From a virus, in the IMG/VR virus record IMGVR_UViG_3300031963_011500, positions 1-33,917 of that record: DNA of 33,917 bases, one strand, 5' to 3'. The position numbers and the translations under genes are program-made. Shown piece by piece: positions 1-7,867 of the stretch (within the stretch, counting starts at the first letter, position 1; each line of letters begins with the position of its first letter). The notes beneath the pieces were generated by a model. It worked only from the letters and a program-made list of their open reading frames with translations. It did no database searches and was not told the DNA's origin.

Positions 1-80
1 AATTTTCCAATTGCTTCTACACCTAATTTTTCTTGGAGTTTTTTTACGTCAGCTCCTTCTGACCCAACTTTTAGTACCAT
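1..80 (-). CDS. Peptidoglycan-binding domain protein, N-terminal fragment
   Basis: The gene begins at an ATG (complement of 78-80) and runs off the left edge, so only about 26 codons are visible. They read MVLKVGSEGADVKKLQEKLG and onward, the classic start of a PG_binding_1 repeat (LKxGSxGxDVxxLQxxLG), which binds cell-wall peptidoglycan and is common in phage endolysins and cell-wall hydrolases. The catalytic part, if there is one, lies outside the window. A TATTTATA element sits 15 nt upstream of the start. The gene is divergent from the YkuD-like gene at 189, so this looks like a divergent pair of cell-wall genes, probably for lysis. The domain call is solid for such a short piece; the overall function is not known. 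Confidence 0.7.
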   Translation of the reverse strand, partial: MVLKVGSEGADVKKLQEKLGVEAIGK

Positions 81-95
81 AATTTTTGATTTTCC

Positions 96-103
96 TATAA
101 ATA
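96..103 (-). promoter_or_regulatory. TATTTATA promoter-like element
   Basis: On the minus strand this reads TATTTATA and ends 15 nt before the ATG of the peptidoglycan-binding gene. The same element recurs before other transcription-unit starts in the window (10434, 12211, 19305, 25444, 28405 and, on the minus strand, 11797). It is AT-rich and could arise by chance; the support is its repeated position just before first genes. It recalls the T4 late -10 box (TATAAATA) read on the opposite strand. Confidence 0.4.
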
Positions 104-166
104 GTAAATTCTCAGACAAAGTAAAGATTTTATTATAAAAAAAACCTCAGTTCGTGAATTTTGAGA

Positions 167-174
167 TACTTATT
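167..174 (+). promoter_or_regulatory. TACTTATT promoter-like element
   Basis: TACTTATT is a near match to the TATTTATA/T element and lies 15 nt (measured from its seventh base) before the ATG at 189, the same distance as at 96-103 and 10434-10441. It is the likely promoter for the YkuD-like gene and possibly for the exported-protein cluster after it. Confidence 0.35.
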
Positions 175-188
175 AGAAAAAGGGAATT

Positions 189-788
189 ATGGGATACACA
201 AGAGAACAGGTCGAGGCTGCCGTCAAAGCCAAAGGTTATGTTTACTTTGAAGACACAAACAACAAAGGGTTCGATGTAAACATTGTAGGTATAAGAAATG
301 CTGCTACCGGTCAAAAGGTAACAAATGCGTTTGATGACTTATTAACAATAAGTTATAAAGATGAAACAGGTGCGTGGAAATATCACGAATGGCCAGCAAC
401 CACAGATCCTGGAAAAAAAGGTGTAATGGAATATCACAACGCCGCAGGAGTTGCTAGACTTGTTGAAGGACAATACAGAGGTTCACACGGAATCGGTCTT
501 CATCAAGGAAAGTACGAAGCATTAAAACAAGCAAAAAATGTTAAAGTTTATCGTGACCCAAATCGTGATTTAACTTATGACGAAACAAAAATTGCTGAGG
601 GTGTATTTGGTATTAACATTCACAAAGCTGGCGCTGATTCAACTTATGTAGAAAATTGGAGTGAAGGATGTCAAGTTTTCAAAAGATCCGCAGACTTTGA
701 AGCGTTTATGAAAATCTGTAGAAAGGCTAGAGATACTCACGGAAACTCTTTTACTTACACATTGATTGAATCAACAGACATAAAATAA
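189..788 (+). CDS. YkuD-like (L,D-transpeptidase-fold) cell-wall enzyme
   Basis: The 199-residue protein has no signal peptide. Near its C-terminus it shows the signature of the L,D-transpeptidase/YkuD catalytic site: a His in NIHKAG (H145), then SEGCQVF with the candidate nucleophile C161 after S158 and G160. Phage proteins with this SxGCQ pattern are usually cell-wall active, either cutting or exchanging peptidoglycan cross-links. An earlier GSHGIGLHQG stretch (98-107) may add to the active site. It lies next to a divergent peptidoglycan-binding gene and upstream of small membrane proteins, which fits a lysis region. A lysis enzyme without a signal peptide would need a holin-type partner. 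The motif supports the fold; whether it is a hydrolase or a transpeptidase cannot be told from sequence alone. Confidence 0.6.
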   Translation: MGYTREQVEAAVKAKGYVYFEDTNNKGFDVNIVGIRNAATGQKVTNAFDDLLTISYKDETGAWKYHEWPATTDPGKKGVMEYHNAAGVARLVEGQYRGSHGIGLHQGKYEALKQAKNVKVYRDPNRDLTYDETKIAEGVFGINIHKAGADSTYVENWSEGCQVFKRSADFEAFMKICRKARDTHGNSFTYTLIESTDIK

Positions 789-813
789 AAACTAAAACTT
801 AAGAACCACGTAA

Positions 814-2721
814 ATGAAACAATTCAAAAGTCTGTTATTCGGACTTTTATTCTTTTTACCATTCATTGGTAAAGCTCAAGTACCCGCAGCACCATCAAAC
901 GGATTGTGGGGTATCATTGCAGCCCAATATCAAGTTGGGACAACAGCACAAGGCACAACAAACGCAAAGATTACATTACAAAACACAACCCTTACAAAAT
1001 TTGCAGGGGTACAGTTTAGAGTATTCTACGATAATGTAGCGTTTACAAATGCAACCGTATCTCTTATCGGATCATCAACAAACTTAGACCTTCAGTTTAT
1101 CACCAACACAACAAATGGATACATTACCATTACTTTGGTTTATACAGGTCCAAGTGCGACTTACACGATTCCAAATGGTGAGAGATTTCTAATTACCTTT
1201 ACTCACGCACCAGCGGCAACATTTAATAACTTGGCGTCTATCTCCAACTTAACTTGGACGGGACCTCAGTCTTTTACACCATATGCCGCTAAACAAGATG
1301 GTATGGACACAACATTAAGTGTCCATAACTATGGTGGTGTGTTTACTCCTGTGAACTTTGCTTATCATGGAACGTTCACAAACGTTACAGGTTCTCCTGC
1401 CAAATATCTGAATTTAGCATTACAGAGAAGACCATTTGGTGGAAACACTTGGACACAACATTCTACTTATGTTACTGATATCAACGGGGACTTCAACATC
1501 TCAGTTCCATTAGATACTACATATTGGGATGTGAGACTTGCAATTCAAGGAGACACAATGGGTGTTGGTAATATTATTTCGTCAACAGATGCTCAGCTAA
1601 TCAATCAGTGGGTTTTAGGTAACGGAACTATGACTGGATTTGATTACTACACGGCAGATGTGAATGGTTCTAATAGTACAACTATATCTGATGTATGGGG
1701 TGTGTTTGGTAGAATCTCAGGAAGATTTAACGTATGGCCTAACAACACAAAAGATGTTAAATTCTTTACTGCATCTGAATATACAACTATTAACGGATCG
1801 GCAACTAACTACACATCAACAATCGCAGGGGTAACAAACTTTACATTTGATATCTTACCGGGTCAACCTGACTCTGTGGTTTATTATGTGATGGTTCCTG
1901 GTGACGCTAACGGTACAGGTTACAACATGGCTCGTGTTACTCCAATTGAAGTATTGGTTGGACCCATACCAGGTTTAGAGTCACAAATCTATAATGTAAT
2001 TGATACTAAAGTTGAGTATGATTTCCCAACATCAACAATTGAAGTAAATGTTCCTCACATTTCTGTTGAAGCTGGAAACTTGGTTGAATTACCTGTTAAA
2101 GTTTTCACAAACGGAGAAGAGTTATCATCACTTCAGTTTGGATTGAAATATGATACTGACCTATTAGAATTTAAAGGTGTGTATTCTTCATCAAATGCTA
2201 TGGAATGGATTACATATGTAAATCCAAACGATGGTCAAGTTGATTGGGGTGGATTTGATCCTACAAATAATGAACAACCATTAGTAGATGGTGATGAGGT
2301 TGTGACTTTACAATTTATCGCAAAACAACCACAGAACCTATGGGAAGAAAGTCCTCTTTACACTTCTTTGAAATTCGCAGGGACAACTCAGTCTGAAGAT
2401 TTAACAATCACACCGACAAATGGAATACTTCAAGTACTAAAGAGTAATATGGGTGTGGTGATTGGAAATACAATCTCTGTAGTTCCTAATCCTGTAGTTG
2501 ATGAAGTTACCATTTCATTTGAAGTTAAAGAAACAACAAACGCAAACCTATCAATTTCGGATGTTGTTGGAAGAAAGTTAATTACAATCTTGGATGGTCA
2601 ATTACCAAACGGAGAGTATAACTATGTTGAGAACTTAGGTAGTTTAGAAAGAGGACTTTACTTAGTTACATTAACTATGGAAAACGGAGAAACTAAAGTT
2701 TCAAAAATTGTAAAACAATAA
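814..2721 (+). CDS. Secreted cohesin/dockerin-like protein with T9SS sorting domain
   Basis: The 635-residue protein starts with a signal peptide (hydrophobic LLFGLLFFLPFIG, cleavage after KAQ near residue 22). A first cohesin-like beta domain spans about 30-165 (AKITLQNTTLTKFAGVQFRV). A dockerin-like pair of repeats follows at about 255-305 (STDAQLINQWVLG, then ADVNGSNSTTISD and GRISGRF). A second cohesin-like domain covers about 410-545 (GLKYDTDLLEFKGV). Residues 556-635 are a type A Por/T9SS sorting domain: PNP start, GRKL, LERGLYLVTL and a basic end. T9SS carries such proteins across the outer membrane of Bacteroidota and is a host machine, so the phage protein should be displayed on or released from the infected cell. 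The role is unknown: surface remodelling, adhesion or superinfection exclusion are possible. Confidence 0.8.
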   Translation: MKQFKSLLFGLLFFLPFIGKAQVPAAPSNGLWGIIAAQYQVGTTAQGTTNAKITLQNTTLTKFAGVQFRVFYDNVAFTNATVSLIGSSTNLDLQFITNTTNGYITITLVYTGPSATYTIPNGERFLITFTHAPAATFNNLASISNLTWTGPQSFTPYAAKQDGMDTTLSVHNYGGVFTPVNFAYHGTFTNVTGSPAKYLNLALQRRPFGGNTWTQHSTYVTDINGDFNISVPLDTTYWDVRLAIQGDTMGVGNIISSTDAQLINQWVLGNGTMTGFDYYTADVNGSNSTTISDVWGVFGRISGRFNVWPNNTKDVKFFTASEYTTINGSATNYTSTIAGVTNFTFDILPGQPDSVVYYVMVPGDANGTGYNMARVTPIEVLVGPIPGLESQIYNVIDTKVEYDFPTSTIEVNVPHISVEAGNLVELPVKVFTNGEELSSLQFGLKYDTDLLEFKGVYSSSNAMEWITYVNPNDGQVDWGGFDPTNNEQPLVDGDEVVTLQFIAKQPQNLWEESPLYTSLKFAGTTQSEDLTITPTNGILQVLKSNMGVVIGNTISVVPNPVVDEVTISFEVKETTNANLSISDVVGRKLITILDGQLPNGEYNYVENLGSLERGLYLVTLTMENGETKVSKIVKQ

Positions 2722-2743
2722 ACTCAAAATAAACAAAAACAAA

Positions 2744-3076
2744 ATGTCAGAAGAAACACAAGACACAAACGACGGAACGTGGTCAGGATTAAAAAAGACC
2801 ATCGTTGGTACATTATCAACAGTAATTGCTGGTGGTGGAACATGGTTAGGTGTTATGTTATATGGTGGAGGTGAGGAAGAACCAAAAGAGGAAACAAAAA
2901 CAGAACAGTCTGGAGGTCAAGCACCAATCACTATTAACGTACAACAAAATCAAGAGAATAAACAAAAAACTGAGAACAATAATGGTGGTGGTGTAATTCG
3001 TGAAAGAATTATCGAAAAACCTGCGGCTCAACAACCAACCCAACCTCAACCTAAAAAAGAGGAAGAGTCTTGGTAA
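2744..3076 (+). CDS. Small single-span membrane protein with acidic/Gln-rich tail
   Basis: A 110-residue protein with a short acidic N-terminus, one hydrophobic, Gly-rich segment at about 19-42 (TIVGTLSTVIAGGGTWLGVM), then a long polar tail rich in Glu, Lys, Gln and Pro, including RERIIEKPAAQQP. There is no signal cleavage site, so it is probably anchored in the inner membrane with the tail on one side. The layout, one span and a Pro/Gln/Lys-rich tail beside another small membrane gene, would suit a spanin- or holin-accessory-like role, but I recognise no family. The start is preceded by an A-rich stretch (ACAAAAACAAA) typical of Bacteroidota initiation. Confidence 0.6.
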   Translation: MSEETQDTNDGTWSGLKKTIVGTLSTVIAGGGTWLGVMLYGGGEEEPKEETKTEQSGGQAPITINVQQNQENKQKTENNNGGGVIRERIIEKPAAQQPTQPQPKKEEESW

Positions 3077-3099
3077 TAAACAATAAATAAAAAAATAAA

Positions 3100-3381
3100 A
3101 TGGCACAAAAGAAAACAAAAAAATCATTCTTAGTAAGAATGTTTATGGATCAAAACGACATCAACGAAAAATCAATCGTAGGTTTCGGATCATTTTTAAT
3201 GATGGTAATTTGTTTAGGTGTAGATATCTACACAGGATTTCACGGACAAGAAATGCCAATCAACAAATTTATCTACGATGGTTTTTTATGGATCACTTTA
3301 GGTTCATTTGGAATTGCTTCAGTTGACAAATATTTGTCAGGTAAAAATCAGAACAACGAAGAAGAAGAAGTAGAAGGGTAA
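3100..3381 (+). CDS. Holin-like two-span membrane protein
   Basis: A 93-residue protein with a basic N-terminus (MAQKKTKKSF), two hydrophobic segments at about 27-46 (IVGFGSFLMMVICLGVDIYT) and 58-76 (FIYDGFLWITLGSFGIASV), and an acidic tail (NNEEEEVEG). Size, charge pattern and two spans are typical of phage holins, which form holes in the inner membrane at lysis time. It lies close to the YkuD-like and peptidoglycan-binding genes. Its stop overlaps the start of the CsgG-like gene by one base, so the two are co-translated. Holin function is inferred from topology, not from a recognised family. Confidence 0.55.
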   Translation: MAQKKTKKSFLVRMFMDQNDINEKSIVGFGSFLMMVICLGVDIYTGFHGQEMPINKFIYDGFLWITLGSFGIASVDKYLSGKNQNNEEEEVEG

Positions 3382-4121
3382 TGAAAAGAATACTTTACAT
3401 ATTACCACTTTTATTGATTGGATGTAAAACATTACAAGCCCAGCCCCCTCAAACAGGAGGGGGTATTGGCTCTGTTAAGACAGAACAATATGTTGCTGAT
3501 TTTGAAAAGAAACAATCAATAGACTCGGTTGCTGATTACGACGGATCAATCCAAGTTCCAATCCAATTACTAAAGATTGGTATTAATGAAGAACTTTACG
3601 AATTATATCCTGAGTTAAAAGATAAAAGAGTAGGTCTTGGTGTAACAAATATTGTAATTGAATATTTGGAATACACTAACAGATTTATTTTCACCGAAGA
3701 AAAGGAAGAGATCAAACAAAGAATGATTGCACAAGATAAAGCATCAGACAAGGGAGTATCTTCAAATAAAATCGAAGTGAAAGGTAATGTTGTATTGGCT
3801 AAGTACTTTGTTTATATTGAGGTATATGATTTCTCAGTATCAGAAGACGAAGTTGTAAAAGTTAATGGACAACAAACCGTAAATCAAACTACAAGATTAG
3901 GTCTTCAGATCAAATTTGTAGATGCTGAAACAAGTCAAGTGATTGTAGGATCAGGACTTGGAGAAGCAGTAACAATTAAAACAACATCAATCTTGGGTGA
4001 TATCTCAGATGATGTTAAATTCAACCAATCAACTGTAGGTATATCTACAAAAAAAGCTTTAGAGACAGCTTCATCAAGAGTTGTAACTAGACTTATATCA
4101 AAAGGTGTATTTCCAAAGTGA
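3381..4121 (+). CDS. CsgG-like outer-membrane lipoprotein
   Basis: The 246-residue protein begins with a lipoprotein signal (MKRILYILPLLLIGC, lipobox LIGC with C15 as the lipid-modified residue). The body matches the CsgG family layout: RVGLGVTNIVIEYLEYTNRF (position of the start and end of the enzyme-like lobe), a region EEIKQRMIAQDKASDKG, then GNVVLAKYFVYIEVYDFSV and a C-terminal helix ALETASSRVVTRLISKG. CsgG forms the outer-membrane channel that exports curli subunits in enterobacteria (277 residues in E. coli). Here it sits between a holin-like gene and an outer-membrane barrel, in a cluster of exported proteins, so it may form a phage-encoded export pore or an envelope-modifying complex. 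No curlin-repeat subunit gene was seen. The next gene starts with GTG inside its stop (GTGA). Confidence 0.7.
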   Translation: MKRILYILPLLLIGCKTLQAQPPQTGGGIGSVKTEQYVADFEKKQSIDSVADYDGSIQVPIQLLKIGINEELYELYPELKDKRVGLGVTNIVIEYLEYTNRFIFTEEKEEIKQRMIAQDKASDKGVSSNKIEVKGNVVLAKYFVYIEVYDFSVSEDEVVKVNGQQTVNQTTRLGLQIKFVDAETSQVIVGSGLGEAVTIKTTSILGDISDDVKFNQSTVGISTKKALETASSRVVTRLISKGVFPK

Positions 4122-5788
4122 GAATAAACATTTGTATATCTTTGTTGTTCGTCTTGTTTAGTTTCTTCAATCTAAACGCACAGACCTACAACTATTCTTA
4201 CACCGATCCTTGTACTGGAAATGTAAAAAATATCATAGTCCCCATCAATGGCTCAGTCACGGTGGGGTATTATGGTTTTGTCGAGAACTTCACTCAACAA
4301 CAATTTGTCGATGGAACTTTTGAAACTTGGGTCAACCAAGTTTTTTCACAATATGACGGATCTCCTTGTTCAGAAATAATTGGACTTGGTGGTCAAATAA
4401 ACATGGCTCAAGATGTCGCATTAAACACGATAGGTATTATCAACTCATTATCATCTTTAATGGACATATCAAACGGAGCCACAGATTTTCTTAGCGGTAG
4501 TTTAACCGCAGCATCTAATTCTTCTAACACTAACGGAAACAAAGGTAACAAGAAGAATGGGAATAGTTCCCAAAATGGAAGTGGAAATAATAATACAACA
4601 ACAAATACTAATAACACCACGACCAATAACAATCAAATACAAAATAATGGAACAAGTAACACTAATGAAGGAAGTACAACCACTTCTGGAACAAATGAAA
4701 CAAGTTCAAACAACGGAGGAAATGGAACCACTAATCAAAATGGTGGAACTCAAAATCCAACATCAGCAGGAGGAACTACAACTGAGGGTGGATCAAATGA
4801 GAATGGAAATTCACAGGCTATCGAGCCTATAAACAATCAAAACACTAATACAAATGAAAACAATAGCAATACTTCTGTCGGTGGCAATACTGGGGAGTCT
4901 AGTGGGAATGGGACTAGTGGGAATGGTGAAGGAAATAATCAAACAAACCAAGAAGTAACAAATAATGGTTCTTCAACTAACCCTAACGGTAATGGTTTTA
5001 ATAACGGTGGGAACTCTGGTATGGGGAATAATAGTGGAAACCCACCCAATGGGGAGGAAACTACAACCCAAACAGAGGAACAAGGAGGACAAACAAACAT
5101 TACCCAAGGGGCAACCAAAACAGTAAATCAGAATAGGGAAGGTGGAAAACCCACAGTCATTGCATCAAGCGACTTTGTGGGTTTTAACTTTCAAAACTCT
5201 GAAGTTAGAACAGGATTAAAATTAACAGGGGGATATCATAACATGCGTTGGGACGGTGAAACTGCTCGTGGTGGTTTAGTTGATTATGTATCGGCACAGA
5301 GAGGACCAAACATGACAGGATATCACGCATGGATCAACAAAAGGAGTGTGGGACTTTTATCAGGAACTTTATCTTTAGGATTTGAAGGTAGGGGATCTGT
5401 TTATGGTACTTTGGCGGGAGGACAAATGTTCATGTTCCCAAAGGTGCCGAGTCTTAAAGCGGTTTATATGGGAACAATATCATACGGACAGGTCTATAAA
5501 ACACCATTTATCGGATCAGCACTTATTGCTGGTGGAATGTACGACTTAAAGTTTGGTAAAAGAATAGATATAAAGTTAATGACTTTATTTGTCTATTCAC
5601 CATATGTAAGTTACTATAACGATTTAGTATTGAAATCACCTTATGTTATTCTACCAAGTTTAGGAACTAACATAAGTATAACGAAAAGATTTAAATTCAA
5701 TATAAATGCAGGAGGGGCGTGGGCAATCAAGGTAAACACTTTAAATTATACAATAACATGTGGAACAAGATTATTAGTTGGACAATAG
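4118..5788 (+). CDS. Outer-membrane barrel-like protein with long Asn/Thr/Gly-rich linker
   Basis: A 556-residue exported protein with a GTG start overlapping the CsgG-like stop. It has a signal peptide (LLFVLFSFFNLNAQ, cut near residue 22), a small N-terminal domain to about 130 with two Cys (C32, C84), then about 200 residues (132-340) almost purely of Asn, Gly, Thr, Ser, Gln and Glu. The last 210 residues have alternating aromatic and Gly-rich strands (KLTGGYHNMRW, GTLSLGFEGRGSVYGTLAGG, IDIKLMTLFVYSPYVSYYND) and end in a strand-like CGTRLLVGQ, as in outer-membrane beta-barrels. Its tight coupling to the CsgG-like gene suggests a shared complex. No precise family is recognised; the linker probably projects one domain away from the barrel. 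Confidence 0.65.
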   Translation: MRINICISLLFVLFSFFNLNAQTYNYSYTDPCTGNVKNIIVPINGSVTVGYYGFVENFTQQQFVDGTFETWVNQVFSQYDGSPCSEIIGLGGQINMAQDVALNTIGIINSLSSLMDISNGATDFLSGSLTAASNSSNTNGNKGNKKNGNSSQNGSGNNNTTTNTNNTTTNNNQIQNNGTSNTNEGSTTTSGTNETSSNNGGNGTTNQNGGTQNPTSAGGTTTEGGSNENGNSQAIEPINNQNTNTNENNSNTSVGGNTGESSGNGTSGNGEGNNQTNQEVTNNGSSTNPNGNGFNNGGNSGMGNNSGNPPNGEETTTQTEEQGGQTNITQGATKTVNQNREGGKPTVIASSDFVGFNFQNSEVRTGLKLTGGYHNMRWDGETARGGLVDYVSAQRGPNMTGYHAWINKRSVGLLSGTLSLGFEGRGSVYGTLAGGQMFMFPKVPSLKAVYMGTISYGQVYKTPFIGSALIAGGMYDLKFGKRIDIKLMTLFVYSPYVSYYNDLVLKSPYVILPSLGTNISITKRFKFNINAGGAWAIKVNTLNYTITCGTRLLVGQ

Positions 5789-6930
5789 TCCTTTTTACTT
5801 TCTTTTCTTTAGATGCTCAACCATTTACATATTCGGGTTATGTTTATGGTGCAAATAATCAAGGTATATCAAATGTAGCGGTAAACCTTTATGGTAGAAG
5901 GGTTGACCCTTATGAAGTAACATTTCCCACTTACAGTACTGCTGCTGCTTACAATGCAGGAACCGTGATTCCTTCATCAGACGATGTAACTCATGGACCA
6001 TTCAACATTGGATTTACTTTTACCTTTTTTGGTAATAACTATACCCAATTTTACGTAGGTTCAAATGGGTGGATTGGATTTAGTGCGAATCAAACAACAG
6101 GTTATACCGCAGCATACATACCAAATGCAGGATCACCAAGGAATGTTATCATGGCAGATTGGGAAGATTTATTTCCAGGATCTGCAAACATTTACTATAC
6201 TACAATAGGGACAGCACCGAATAGAAAATTAGTGGTGTCCTTTAATTCAGTTCCACATTATGGATGTAGATCAAACCTACACACCTTTCAGTTTGTTCTT
6301 ACTGAAACTTCTAACACAATCGACATAAATTACCTATCAAAACCATTGTGTACTGGTAATAACTCAACAGCAGGTCTTGTGAATATTGATAATACAAATG
6401 TGGTTCCTGTAGGAGGAAGAAACGCATCTGCTTGGTCTACCTCAAATTCGAGTGTAAGATTCACACCATCACCAGCAGAAACAGTTTTCACGCTAAAAGG
6501 AACTTATCTTACAAACGCATCAGGTTACTATAACATAGTTCCAAATTTAGACGCTCAATCCTTTGTATTCGAAGTAAGGTTGGAAACAATACCAATTACA
6601 TCATATACGATTACAGATGCTAGAGCTCCTCTTATGATTTTATTAAATAACACAACAATGAACTCAAAGTTGTGGTATCAAATGGACATTAACGGAGATA
6701 CTAAAATTACTGTTTCAGATTCGTATAATATTTATGGAAGAATTTCAGGAAGATTTACATCTTGGTTCTCACCTAACTATAGAATATTCACACCGGCTCA
6801 ATGGTCGGCGATAAATGTAGGAACCACAGATCTCAGAGTTTTATATCCTGGAGTTCAGTCCATGACTATAACACCTGTGAATGGGGGATCAACTAACTTT
6901 CATGTTATAAGAACAGGAATAACAAATTAA
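5758..6930 (+). CDS. Secreted protein with carboxypeptidase-regulatory-like and dockerin-like domains
   Basis: The ATG at 5758 is chosen over an upstream GTG at 5719 because it gives a clean signal peptide (MWNKIISWTIVLFTFFSLDA, cut before Q/P). The 390-residue protein overlaps the end of the barrel gene by 31 bases. Residues 22-45 (YSGYVYGANNQGISNVAVNL) resemble a carboxypeptidase-regulatory-like beta domain. The middle (GFTFTFFGNNYTQFYVGSNG, then MADWEDLFPG) is a beta-rich region seen in many Bacteroidota surface proteins. Residues about 309-333 are dockerin-like (MDINGDTKITVSDSYNIYGR followed by ISGRF), with a calcium-loop pattern DxNxDxxxxxxD. The same GRISGRF follows a similar loop in the protein at 814. 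No T9SS domain ends the protein, so it may be held by partners or left in the periplasm. Confidence 0.65.
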   Translation: MWNKIISWTIVLFTFFSLDAQPFTYSGYVYGANNQGISNVAVNLYGRRVDPYEVTFPTYSTAAAYNAGTVIPSSDDVTHGPFNIGFTFTFFGNNYTQFYVGSNGWIGFSANQTTGYTAAYIPNAGSPRNVIMADWEDLFPGSANIYYTTIGTAPNRKLVVSFNSVPHYGCRSNLHTFQFVLTETSNTIDINYLSKPLCTGNNSTAGLVNIDNTNVVPVGGRNASAWSTSNSSVRFTPSPAETVFTLKGTYLTNASGYYNIVPNLDAQSFVFEVRLETIPITSYTITDARAPLMILLNNTTMNSKLWYQMDINGDTKITVSDSYNIYGRISGRFTSWFSPNYRIFTPAQWSAINVGTTDLRVLYPGVQSMTITPVNGGSTNFHVIRTGITN

Positions 6931-6934
6931 AATT

Positions 6935-7387
6935 ATGAAAAATATAATCTTACTACTCAGTATGTTACTACTTGGTAACCTCGCAATGGCTCAACAATGT
7001 GTTTATGTTGATTCAGTTTACAACACAGCTAAATTAAAAGAAATGGGAAACCGAGACATTCGTTTTGGTATTAGACAAATTGTTGAAGACGAACTGTCTG
7101 AAAAGTTTTGTTTATCTGAAGATGGAAAGGATATTGATGTTGAGGTGTATTACTTTGGATTACCGAAAACGACAATTAGAATTGTTGGTGTTGAGAAAAC
7201 AGAATCAGTTACACAGGTTGGTGTAAGATTATATTACGATGGTAAATGTTATGAAGGTATTGGGGAATCTGAAACTGAGATTAAAGCAATCATGATTGAA
7301 GTAAAAGAGGGTATGTTACCTTTTGAAAAGATGACAGTATCATCAGCACTAAAAAAGGCTATTCACGAAGCCGTTATCAAAATATGA
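6935..7387 (+). CDS. Small periplasmic protein of the CsgG-like cluster
   Basis: A 150-residue protein with a signal peptide (MKNIILLLSMLLLGNLAMAQ, cut after residue 20). The mature part has three Cys and mixed alpha/beta character: IRFGIRQIVEDELSEKF, then strands DIDVEVYYFGL, TTIRIVGVE and TQVGVRLYYDGK, and a C-terminal helix SSALKKAIHEAVIKI. The strand-rich middle with a C-terminal helix resembles the general plan of CsgG-like domains, but I cannot assign a family. Its place between two exported proteins and four bases after the preceding stop suggests it works with the CsgG-like lipoprotein and barrel, perhaps as a periplasmic adaptor. The gene after it starts inside its stop (ATGA). Confidence 0.55.
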   Translation: MKNIILLLSMLLLGNLAMAQQCVYVDSVYNTAKLKEMGNRDIRFGIRQIVEDELSEKFCLSEDGKDIDVEVYYFGLPKTTIRIVGVEKTESVTQVGVRLYYDGKCYEGIGESETEIKAIMIEVKEGMLPFEKMTVSSALKKAIHEAVIKI

Positions 7388-7836
7388 AAATATGGCAACT
7401 TTTGATATTGTTAATGTTTTGGTCATCATCTTTCTCGCAAATCCGTATTGCAGATGTTGGAGATGGTTGGAAAAATAAAGTAGAACAAGCTTTAGACACC
7501 ATAAAGAAATATGATGTTCAGAAGTATTATCTAATTATGGAGAACTGCTCTAATGTTGCGTATTGGAACGGAGGATTCTCAACGACAGAAGGAGATAGTA
7601 CAATCACCATCCCAACAAGAGAAATGAAAGACGGAAATATCTATAACATTTCTGCGATACTTGTTCATGAATCCCTACATTTATTCTTTAAAAGAACAAA
7701 CTTCAACCTAAAACCTAATCTTGAAGAAGTTGTATGTTATCAACACGAGTTGGAGTTTTTAGAAAAAATACCTTGTGTTGATTATTGGTTAATAGAAAAT
7801 GCTAAAAACAAAATCAAATTTTATTCAAAACCATAG
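7384..7836 (+). CDS. Secreted zinc metallopeptidase-like protein (HESLH)
   Basis: The 150-residue protein has a signal peptide (MKIWQLLILLMFWSSSFS, cut near residue 18-19). Residues 91-101 read AILVHESLHLF, a good HExxH zinc-binding helix with H95, E96 and H99; E114 or E115 in NLEEVVCYQHE, 15-16 residues later, could be the third ligand, as in gluzincin-type proteases. Two Cys in the mature part (C55 and C118) and a third (C131) may form a disulfide. The length is short for a full peptidase, so it could be a compact protease or a degenerate one. It closes the exported-protein cluster and overlaps the preceding gene by four bases, so it is probably co-expressed. A possible substrate is another envelope protein of the cluster or of the host. 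Confidence 0.6.
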   Translation: MKIWQLLILLMFWSSSFSQIRIADVGDGWKNKVEQALDTIKKYDVQKYYLIMENCSNVAYWNGGFSTTEGDSTITIPTREMKDGNIYNISAILVHESLHLFFKRTNFNLKPNLEEVVCYQHELEFLEKIPCVDYWLIENAKNKIKFYSKP

Positions 7837-7859
7837 TTGATTTAACAACACAAATCATT

Positions 7860-7867
7860 TATTTTTC
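7860..7867 (+). promoter_or_regulatory. Weak TAnnTTTG-type promoter, TATTTTTC
   Basis: TATTTTTC differs from the Bacteroidota -7 element TAnnTTTG only at the last base and lies exactly 4 nt before the ATG at 7872, the spacing found at four perfect matches elsewhere in the window. It would start transcription at or next to the start codon. Confidence 0.35.

Noticed and set aside
2858-3127. Minus-strand frame of 89 codons, very hydrophobic
   Set aside because: It lies antisense to the 110-residue membrane protein and holin-like start; its Phe/Leu richness is the complement of the Glu/Lys-rich tail codons. No promoter or start context.
4408-4832. Frames on both strands across the Asn/Thr/Gly-rich linker
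   Set aside because: They are by-products of the repetitive AAT/ACA/GGA codons of the real gene; no signal peptide or family.
814-7836. The idea that the whole window is bacterial chromosome because of CsgG, T9SS, UvrC and YceI genes
   Set aside because: These genes are mixed with tagged proteins, a GH24 lysozyme, DUF2452 and many tiny overlapping genes, and the junctions show the same spacing style throughout. A hybrid assembly cannot be fully excluded without read coverage.
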